NCBI GenBank assembly: GCA_003230945.1 | Contig: QIHK01000051.1 | Span: forward strand, 1 to 12,187 | Reading direction: 5' to 3' | Length of the DNA: 12,187 nucleotides | Origin: Candidatus Kaiserbacteria bacterium | Lineage (GTDB): Bacteria > Patescibacteriota > Minisyncoccia > Phycocordibacterales > Phycocordibacteraceae | In this document: positions 8,153 through 12,187 of the stretch, in pieces | How the letters are laid out: every line of letters begins with the position of its first letter | Numbering within the stretch: the stretch's first letter is position 1 | Notes under the pieces: model-generated | The model's input: the letters and a program-made list of their open reading frames with translations, nothing else | The model's database searches: none | Told to the model about the DNA's origin: nothing | Made by a program: the position numbers and the translations under genes

Positions 8153-8416
8153 TTAGAAGAGGATTGTTCCAGAAAGTGCGTACGTGGCAAGTACAAAAGA
8201 AATGACTAGATGTACACCAATTGCTGGAAAAGTAACCACAGAGGCGTGTGAATACTTAAGCCAATGATATATCGCAATAAGTGTAAAAATAGCCCAGAAG
8301 GTGAATACAGCGAAAAGAAACCACTCAACCAAAAGACCGGCGGAGAACATATTATTTGGAAGGTAGCCAAGCATATTTGCTGGTGGCGCAAACGGCTGGA
8401 GTGGCTGGTTTGGCAT
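8153..8416 (-). CDS. Small two-helix membrane protein, unknown function
   Basis: 87 residues, not recognised. The N-terminus (1-22) is rich in Pro, Asn and Gln (MPNQPLQPFAPPANMLGYLP). Two hydrophobic helices follow at about 25-52 and 60-85, separated by a short polar loop with HWLKYSH, which would make a hairpin with both ends on the same side. There are no cysteines and no soluble domain. The start ATG (8416-8414) shares one base with the prmC stop (TAATG), and its stop lies 4 nt before the PH-domain gene, so it is almost certainly translated in this run. Tight coupling to the PH-domain protein suggests a complex at the membrane (inference only). Confidence 0.8.
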   Translation of the reverse strand: MPNQPLQPFAPPANMLGYLPNNMFSAGLLVEWFLFAVFTFWAIFTLIAIYHWLKYSHASVVTFPAIGVHLVISFVLATYALSGTILF

Positions 8417-9168
8417 TAGGGAAATGATACCACTACAACGCGCGGAACTTTAAACTGATCAGCAATGAGTTCGGTGTGCATGCCCTCAGTTTCAAAGAGT
8501 TTGCAAGCTGTTCTCGCATTAGTATCGCTACATTCAATCCAAGCGACACCCTCAGAATTCAGATGAAGAGGTAATTCTTTTGCAACGCGACGGATAATAG
8601 CGAGCCCATCATCACCAGCAAAAAGTGCCTCATGTGGTTCAAAATTTATAACACTTGCTTCAAGAGTACTTTTCGTAGAAATGTATGGAGGATTTATAGC
8701 AATAATATCGAATCGCATAGTGCCGAATGGTTTAAAAAGATCACCAATGCGGATATCAATACGTTCACTTATGTCCTTCATAGTTGATACCAATACATTC
8801 TCTCTAATATTTTTTAAAATAGTTGCCTCGTGAGATGGGTCAATTTCGCCGAATGAAACTTGTACTTTGGGAAGCATTTTAAGTGCCACACAACCAATGG
8901 CGCCGGATCCCGCACATAAATCAAGGAAATGTGTTGCATCACGAGCATTTGGAGTAGTGAGTAACTGTTCTGTCCACCACTCTGTTTCTGGACGAGGAAT
9001 GAGTGGGTGTGAATCAAGGTTAATCTTCAAACCAAGAAATGGTTGCCAACCGATAACGTATGCTACCGGTTCACCACGAGCAAGTCGGTATTTGTCCTCC
9101 ATAAATCCTTCTGCATTCGCATTTCCATCATACTTTTCTTCAAGTAGCCACTTTTCATCACGAGTCAT
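8416..9168 (-). CDS. prmC: Peptide chain release factor N5-glutamine methyltransferase
   Basis: 250 residues, shorter than the ~275-290 usual for PrmC. The N-terminal helical domain is reduced (about 58 residues before the RPETE motif instead of about 80). Motifs: GxPVAYVIGxxxFxGL (32-47), PLIPRPETE (55-63), the SAM-binding motif LDLCAGSGAIG (82-92), and the catalytic NPPY (159-162) that binds the target glutamine, followed by FEPHEALFAGDDGL (176-189). The combination RPETE plus NPPY plus EPxEALF is specific for PrmC/HemK. The enzyme methylates the Gln of the GGQ loop of release factors, using SAM. ATG 9168 is the first in-frame start and has no Shine-Dalgarno. It is the first gene of the minus-strand run, preceded by two inverted repeats and the terminator of the RRM gene. 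Confidence 0.94.
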   Translation of the reverse strand: MTRDEKWLLEEKYDGNANAEGFMEDKYRLARGEPVAYVIGWQPFLGLKINLDSHPLIPRPETEWWTEQLLTTPNARDATHFLDLCAGSGAIGCVALKMLPKVQVSFGEIDPSHEATILKNIRENVLVSTMKDISERIDIRIGDLFKPFGTMRFDIIAINPPYISTKSTLEASVINFEPHEALFAGDDGLAIIRRVAKELPLHLNSEGVAWIECSDTNARTACKLFETEGMHTELIADQFKVPRVVVVSFP

Positions 9169-9211
9169 GCAGACAGGCTATCACATAGAATAAATTTTAT
9201 ATGGAGCAACC

Positions 9212-9245
9212 CTATTTTAAATAGCCATTCACACACATTGTGTGA
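9212..9245. repeat. Two adjacent inverted repeats between the RRM terminator and prmC
   Basis: Bases 9212-9224 form a palindrome (CTATTT-T-AAATAG). Bases 9229-9245 form a second inverted repeat, TCACACA with TGTGTGA around a CAT loop. They lie 44-77 nt upstream of the prmC ATG on the minus strand. They could be a second weak terminator behind the strong one at 9254-9287, or operator sites for the prmC run. I could not place a confident -35/-10 pair for prmC here. Confidence 0.45.
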
Positions 9246-9253
9246 CAAAAAAT

Positions 9254-9287
9254 AAAGAAAGGCACTCACAAGTGAGTGCCTTTCTTT
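9254..9287 (-). terminator. Strong bidirectional hairpin terminator of the RRM gene
   Basis: A perfect inverted repeat with 16-base arms: 9254-9269 (AAAGAAAGGCACTCAC) pairs with 9272-9287 with only AA between, so in RNA the loop is probably CAAG. The core is GC-richer and the ends are AT, and a T-rich tract follows in both directions (TTTCTTTT on plus, and TTTCTTTATTTTTT on minus). It lies 80 nt after the RRM stop codon and so ends that transcript before prmC. Confidence 0.88.
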
Positions 9288-9367
9288 TCAGCGAGGGGAA
9301 GTTAGTATGTAGAGCTTCCTACCCGTTTGTCTTGTGTGAGAGAAAACTCACTACACGACTCGTTTGG

Positions 9368-9709
9368 CTAGTAGCCACCACCACTGAAACCTCCACGATC
9401 ACCACCTCCAAAACCACCTTCGCGGCGTGGAGGGCGATCACCTTGCGGGCGAGCAAAAGAAACAGAGAGCGTACGCCCATCCATATCTTTCCCATCCCAA
9501 CGATCAATTGCTGCCTGGGCCTCCGTTTCGGAGGACATTTCGACGAAGCCGAAACCGCGTGAGCGGCCAGTCATGCGATCGCTAATAATACTCGCGGAAA
9601 CGACTGATCCAGCCTCCGAGAAGGCTGTCTTAAGTTCATCTTCCGTCGAGCGATAAGGAATACCGCCCACATAGAGCTTGTTCCCCTGAACACTTTCATT
9701 GCTATCCAT
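9368..9709 (-). CDS. RRM-domain RNA-binding protein with Gly-rich tail
   Basis: 113 residues from the ATG at 9709. A longer in-frame start (9829) would lie in the -35 of the promoter, and its extra residues look like translated leader, so it is rejected. A single RNA recognition motif fills residues 10-87: RNP2 is LYVGGI (12-17) and RNP1 is RGFGFVEM (51-58), both with the aromatic residues that stack on RNA. Residues 88-113 are an Arg/Gly-rich tail (GGFGGGDRGGFSGGGY). This architecture matches the small single-RRM glycine-rich proteins of cyanobacteria and many other bacteria, several of which are cold-induced; that link is by family only. It is probably an RNA chaperone or translation regulator. 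It is monocistronic, with its own promoter (9801-9829), about 85 nt of leader and a strong terminator (9254-9287). Confidence 0.94.
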   Translation of the reverse strand: MDSNESVQGNKLYVGGIPYRSTEDELKTAFSEAGSVVSASIISDRMTGRSRGFGFVEMSSETEAQAAIDRWDGKDMDGRTLSVSFARPQGDRPPRREGGFGGGDRGGFSGGGY

Positions 9710-9800
9710 TTTGAATGAATTGAAACTGATTAACCTCGCTGAAACTAAACACTTAGGACGAACAAAACGACCAAAGCTTAAATACTCTGCGAGTGAATGC

Positions 9801-9829
9801 AGTATGACAGAGATGCCAGAAAATGGCAA
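9801..9829 (-). promoter_or_regulatory. Promoter of the RRM gene
   Basis: On the minus strand, -35 TTGCCA (9829-9824), a 17-bp spacer and -10 CATACT (9806-9801), with the -10 extended by an upstream TG (TGTCATACT). This is the best-spaced promoter in the window. Transcription would begin near 9794, giving a leader of about 85 nt. An inverted repeat, TGCCA-5-TGGCA (9814-9828), overlaps the -35 and could be an operator. Confidence 0.6.
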
Positions 9830-9845
9830 GAATAGACATTCTAAC

Positions 9846-9854
9846 TGTGGATAA
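9846..9854 (-). promoter_or_regulatory. Single perfect DnaA-box 9-mer
   Basis: The minus strand reads TTATCCACA, the consensus DnaA box, 17 bp upstream of the RRM -35 element. I see no cluster of boxes, no AT-rich unwinding element and no dnaA/dnaN nearby, so this is not an origin. It may be a regulatory box or chance. Confidence 0.35.
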
Positions 9855-9901
9855 ACATAGCCTTCACTTCTTAAAAGGGAAATCCGACAGAATTTATTTT
9901 G

Positions 9902-9994
9902 CTAGAGTGTTCCTGAAATGAGGGCGGGGAAAATCATACCAATCATACTAATGGCAAGTAATGCGACAATAATGATTGCAACAGCGCGTTTCAT
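9902..9994 (-). CDS. Putative 30-residue single-helix membrane peptide
   Basis: An ATG at 9994-9992 opens a 30-codon frame ending in TAG at 9904-9902. The peptide starts MKRAVAIIIVALLAISMIGM and ends IFPALISGTL: two basic residues, then one continuous hydrophobic helix of about 20-24 residues, no charged residue after position 3. This is the pattern of a small inner-membrane protein with the N-terminus inside. No Shine-Dalgarno precedes it, as elsewhere in the window. It lies upstream of and co-directional with the RRM gene in a gap otherwise without genes. I do not recognise it; a random frame of this length with such clean positive-inside topology is possible but unlikely. Confidence 0.5.
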   Translation of the reverse strand: MKRAVAIIIVALLAISMIGMIFPALISGTL

Positions 9995-10296
9995 ATTAGT
10001 AAAGGCAGAACAACAAAGATGTTCGTACAGTTATCACTATCGTAGATAATTTTGATTTCGTATGCTGTTGTTCAATTGGATTCATGTATCTATATTCATT
10101 AACTTTAACGAATACTACAGGTATGAGAATAACAAAACAAGGAACCCGTCGGTAAAGCTGGGAGTCGCCAGGTATATGTGAATGTGCACTATATATTTAT
10201 CAAGTGTCAAGTAATACACCATATTCCAGTATAGTGCGCTATTTGAAGAATTTCAGGGAAACTTTGCACTATTCGTATGCGGTATACTGGGAACCA
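9995..10296. other. Intergenic stretch without a confident gene
   Basis: 302 bases. The region is AT-rich except for a GC-richer patch at 10141-10172 that holds a short hairpin (CTGG 10158-10161 with CCAG 10168-10171). A poor promoter candidate is TTGTTC (10068-10073), 17 bp, TATATT (10091-10096) on the plus strand. A 23-codon frame (10084-10155, plus) ends MRITKQGTRR; I give it low weight. Three copies of an ATAGTGC-type motif lie at 10184-10192 (minus), 10231-10239 (plus) and 10264-10272 (minus). The GTG at 10204 is in frame with the glycosyltransferase but not chosen as its start. Confidence 0.5.
10283..10288 (+). promoter_or_regulatory. Candidate -10 element (TATACT) before the first glycosyltransferase
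   Basis: TATACT ends 8 nt before the ATG at 10297. No well-spaced -35 is visible. If used, the mRNA starts at or next to the ATG. This also argues for ATG 10297 over the upstream GTG at 10204 as the true start. Confidence 0.42.
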
Positions 10297-11016
10297 ATGT
10301 CTTCGTATCAGTTTTTCTCTATAATAATTCCCGCCCATAATGAAGAGCGATATATTGAGGAAACACTCTCCTGTGTACAGAAACTCGACTATCCCCCTGA
10401 TCGTTTTGAAACGATTCTCATCGAGAATGGTTCAACAGACGCGACATTTGCAGTAGCGAAGCCATTTGCAAGCGACAATACAACAGTGATATCTTTACCA
10501 AAATCAGTTCGCAGTGTTTCTCGCGCGCGTAATGCCGGTGTTGCACGTATGAATACCGAAAGTGATTGGGTGGTATTTCTCGACGCAGATACTCTTCTGA
10601 CCCCTACATTTCTAAGAGATCTAAATACGCTACTTACACAACCGAATACTTCAGAAGTTGCCGTTGGAACAGCTTCAATACTTCCCAGCACCAAAACACT
10701 TAAAGCGCATATTTGGTTTAAATTCTATGATTTCGGTCATAGACTGACGAAAACGTCATATTCACTGTTTATGGTTCGTGCTGATGTATTAAAGAAAACA
10801 CATTTTGATGAAAGTATGGCAACTGCAGAAGAATTAAAATTAATTACTGAGGCTCGCGCCTACGGTCCATTCTTTTTTTTCAAGACCAATACCGTTTCAA
10901 CTTCTATACGCCGTTTCGAACAAGAGGGATGGTGGAAAGTTTTCTTTAGCTGGGTTTTTATTGCGATGCTTCCAGAATCTATCCAACGTCGTATTAAATA
11001 TAAGGTCATTCGATAA
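10297..11016 (+). CDS. GT2-family glycosyltransferase
   Basis: 239 residues from ATG 10297. The upstream in-frame GTG (10204) would add 31 residues before the conserved core; family members begin close to the 'SIIIPAHNEE' strand, so the ATG is preferred. The GT-A fold motifs are clear: FFSIIIPAHNEERYI (6-20), ILIENGSTDAT (40-50), SRARNAGVARM (75-85), and the metal/nucleotide-binding DxD-like VVFLDADT (92-99, Asp96 and Asp98). ATAEELKLI (175-183) fits the acceptor-side ED motif that supplies the catalytic base. A hydrophobic stretch near the C-terminus (WWKVFFSWVFIAMLP, 212-226) and a basic end suggest peripheral attachment to the inner membrane. Donor and acceptor sugars cannot be read from the sequence. 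It lies 2 nt upstream of the DedA gene, so the two are surely co-transcribed. Confidence 0.92.
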   Translation: MSSYQFFSIIIPAHNEERYIEETLSCVQKLDYPPDRFETILIENGSTDATFAVAKPFASDNTTVISLPKSVRSVSRARNAGVARMNTESDWVVFLDADTLLTPTFLRDLNTLLTQPNTSEVAVGTASILPSTKTLKAHIWFKFYDFGHRLTKTSYSLFMVRADVLKKTHFDESMATAEELKLITEARAYGPFFFFKTNTVSTSIRRFEQEGWWKVFFSWVFIAMLPESIQRRIKYKVIR

Positions 11017-11018
11017 AC

Positions 11019-11681
11019 GTGGATATCTTTTACGGTAGTATTGTGACATTTATGGGTTGGCTGGGAAGCCATCAACAGGGAGCATATCTTATTCTTTTTT
11101 TTGGTGCTTATCTCGAGACTTTGATTGGGCCTAGTTTTTTTATTCCTGGTGAGATTTTTCTTCTTTCGGGTTCAATACTCGGTGGTATTCATGTTCTCAA
11201 TATAGGGTATGTCGCACTTGCGCTCTATAGCGGTGCTATTTTGGGTGATAATTCAAGTTATTTTATTGGCTACTATGCAAGCCGAAGCATCTTTAAGGAA
11301 GACCGAAAAATCTTTAGTCTCAAAAATTATGAGAAAGGTGCTGCATTCTTTACAAAATATGGGAATAAAGCTATATTTTTCGCCCGAATTTTAGGACCAC
11401 TCTCTTGGATCACACCATTTTTAGCTGGGATATACCATGTACCATACCGAACCTTTCTTCTTTATAATACCCCCGGTATTTTTATCGGTATTGGTGAATT
11501 CCTTGTTATCGGATATTTTTTTGGTAATCAATACCAGCGTATATTTTCGCTTGTCGGTCATTACTTTGCAGGAGCTATAGTCCTTGTTATTATCTTCTTC
11601 ATATTTAAGTGGTATCGACGTTATCGCAATCGTCTCAAAGAAAAAAGTGTTGAAGATACTTCTATTTCTTCTGAGGAATAG
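11019..11681 (+). CDS. DedA-family (SNARE-associated) membrane protein
   Basis: 220 residues starting at GTG 11019, 2 nt after the glycosyltransferase stop; an ATG at 11052 is an alternative that would remove 11 residues. About five hydrophobic segments are visible, with a basic C-terminal tail (KWYRRYRNRLKEK). DedA signatures: AYLETLIGPSFFIPGE (30-45), GAILGDNSSYFIGYYASR (72-89), FFTKYGNKAIFFARILGP (110-127) and FLAGIYHVPYRTFLLYN (134-150). DedA proteins move polyprenyl phosphate or phospholipids across the membrane (for example UptA-type undecaprenyl-phosphate recycling). Glu33 and Glu45, 12 apart, match the spacing of the essential acidic pair in E. coli YqjA as I recall it. Arg123 matches the first essential Arg, but the second Arg, six residues on in 'RFxPxxR', is Ser129 here. 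Placement between two glycosyltransferases fits carrier recycling (inference). Confidence 0.9.
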   Translation: MDIFYGSIVTFMGWLGSHQQGAYLILFFGAYLETLIGPSFFIPGEIFLLSGSILGGIHVLNIGYVALALYSGAILGDNSSYFIGYYASRSIFKEDRKIFSLKNYEKGAAFFTKYGNKAIFFARILGPLSWITPFLAGIYHVPYRTFLLYNTPGIFIGIGEFLVIGYFFGNQYQRIFSLVGHYFAGAIVLVIIFFIFKWYRRYRNRLKEKSVEDTSISSEE

Positions 11682-11686
11682 AGGTG

Positions 11687-11692
11687 TATACT
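11687..11692 (+). promoter_or_regulatory. Candidate -10 element (TATACT) before the second glycosyltransferase
   Basis: TATACT ends 11 nt before ATG 11704; a TATAAT at 11697-11702 abuts the ATG and is too close to serve it. No good -35 lies at standard spacing. Use of TATACT would give a leader of only a few bases. Read-through from the DedA gene, which ends 22 nt before the ATG, is equally possible. Confidence 0.38.
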
Positions 11693-11703
11693 GAGATATA
11701 ATC

Positions 11704-12187
11704 ATGAAAATTAGTATTGTTGTTCCGGCATATAATGAAGAAAAATATATTGGAGAATGTCTTGCGTCAATCACACGCGAAGTTGCAACGATTGAGTGTG
11801 ATGCCGAAATAGTCGTCGTAAATAATGCTTCAACCGATAATACACGATCGGTCGCGCTTACCTATCCTGGTGTAAAAGTAGTTGACGAAATGCAAAAAGG
11901 TCTTGTCTTTGCACGACGAGCAGGTTTCCTTGCTTCGACAGGTGAGCTAGTTGCAAATGTGGATGCTGATACAATAATGCCATCCGGGTGGCTTACAACG
12001 GTACTTAAAGAATTCGAAATACATACGAATATAGTTGCACTCAGTGGCCCAGCCATCTACTACGATCTTTCCGTCTATCGCCGTACAATTACTTACGGTT
12101 TCTACTATGTCGGATATGTTATTTATTTAGTAAATCATTATGTACTGAAGGTGTCGGGTCTCCTCCAAGGAGGAAATTTCATTGTAC
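11704..12187 (+). CDS. GT2-family glycosyltransferase, N-terminal part (3' truncated by window)
   Basis: 161 complete codons run open to the window end. The start ATG 11704 sits directly before the core strand MKISIVVPAYNEEKYIGECL. GT-A motifs: VPAYNEE (7-13), EIVVVNNASTDNT (35-47), KGLVFARRAG (65-74), the DxD-like ANVDADT (84-90, Asp87 and Asp89) and SGLLQGGNFI (151-160), which fits the loop before the acceptor-side catalytic region. A hydrophobic stretch YGFYYVGYVIYLVN lies at 131-144, which may contact the membrane. The catalytic base region and C-terminus are beyond the window. It follows the DedA gene by 22 nt on the same strand, so it belongs to the same envelope-glycan locus. It is a different protein from the first glycosyltransferase, sharing only family motifs. 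Confidence 0.92.
   Translation, partial: MKISIVVPAYNEEKYIGECLASITREVATIECDAEIVVVNNASTDNTRSVALTYPGVKVVDEMQKGLVFARRAGFLASTGELVANVDADTIMPSGWLTTVLKEFEIHTNIVALSGPAIYYDLSVYRRTITYGFYYVGYVIYLVNHYVLKVSGLLQGGNFIV

Noticed and set aside
8149..8196. 16-residue N-terminal extension of the PH-domain protein
   Set aside because: It would overlap the upstream small membrane gene by 44 nt; the ATG at 8148 gives a 4-nt gap and a family-like N-terminus.
9242..9562. 106-codon plus-strand ORF
   Set aside because: It runs through the terminator and antisense to the RRM gene; its composition is that of a shadow frame.
9710..9829. 40-residue N-terminal extension of the RRM protein
   Set aside because: The extended start lies in the -35 element, and the extra residues do not resemble RRM proteins; the leader is better read as untranslated.
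9846..9854. Replication origin at the DnaA box
   Set aside because: Only one box, no dnaA/dnaN neighbours and no AT-rich unwinding element are seen.
10084..10155. 23-codon ORF ending MRITKQGTRR
   Set aside because: Too short, no initiation signal and no domain; it may be part of a leader but cannot be supported.
10123..10200. Known riboswitch or tRNA in the GC-richer patch
   Set aside because: No T-loop, acceptor stem or riboswitch core that I recognise; left as an unexplained patch.
10204..10296. GTG start extending the first glycosyltransferase
   Set aside because: The family core begins right after the ATG at 10297, and a -10-like TATACT sits between the two starts.
11421..11774. 117-codon minus-strand ORF over the DedA end
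   Set aside because: It is antisense to the clear DedA and glycosyltransferase frames and has no recognisable motif.
1..12187. CRISPR array, insertion sequence or phage genes
   Set aside because: No regularly spaced repeats, transposase motifs or terminal inverted repeats flanking an ORF were seen.

Overview
The window reads as chromosomal DNA from a small-genome, AT-leaning bacterium, most likely of the Candidate Phyla Radiation (Patescibacteria, Parcubacteria-like). This is inferred from gene content and style, not from a marker tree. Supporting signs are very tight packing, many TAATG or near-zero junctions, no convincing Shine-Dalgarno sequence ahead of any gene, a primary sigma factor with a long lysine-rich N-terminal tail, compact versions of housekeeping proteins, and normal use of TGA as stop (uvrD-like and dsbA-like genes end in TGA), so a UGA-recoded lineage is unlikely.

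Layout. Bases 1-2062, plus strand: the 3' end of dnaG (primase), then rpoD (primary sigma factor), closed by an AT-rich hairpin terminator. This is the classic dnaG-rpoD macromolecular synthesis arrangement. Bases 2151-4977, plus strand: a 936-residue UvrD/Rep-family helicase with a RecB-type PD-(D/E)XK nuclease domain fused at the C-terminus. Bases 5000-9168, minus strand: a compact six-gene run in the order prmC, a small two-helix membrane protein, a bacterial PH-domain membrane protein, hisS, a DEDDy 3'-5' exonuclease and a membrane-anchored DsbA-like thioredoxin. It converges on the helicase gene. Bases 9254-9994, minus strand: a perfect 16-bp-arm terminator, a small RRM RNA-binding protein with a recognisable promoter and about 85 nt of leader, and a previously uncalled 30-residue hydrophobic small ORF. 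Bases 9995-10296 have no confident gene. Bases 10297-12187, plus strand: a GT2 glycosyltransferase, a DedA-family membrane protein and the start of a second GT2 glycosyltransferase, which look like an envelope polysaccharide or lipid-linked sugar locus.

How the parts relate. The left side handles replication initiation, transcription and double-strand-break processing. The minus-strand run mixes translation (release-factor methylation, tRNA-His charging) with envelope functions. The right side is envelope glycosylation, where a DedA protein could recycle the polyprenyl phosphate carrier used by the neighbouring glycosyltransferases (inference). I see no CRISPR array, tRNA, rRNA, transposase or phage gene. 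Nothing here is clearly a new multi-gene defence or mobile system. The points most worth following are the single-chain helicase-nuclease, the -10-like hexamers sitting 8-11 nt before start codons (possible leaderless transcripts), the hidden 30-residue membrane peptide, the operator-like repeat over the RRM promoter, and the DedA protein that lacks a conserved arginine.
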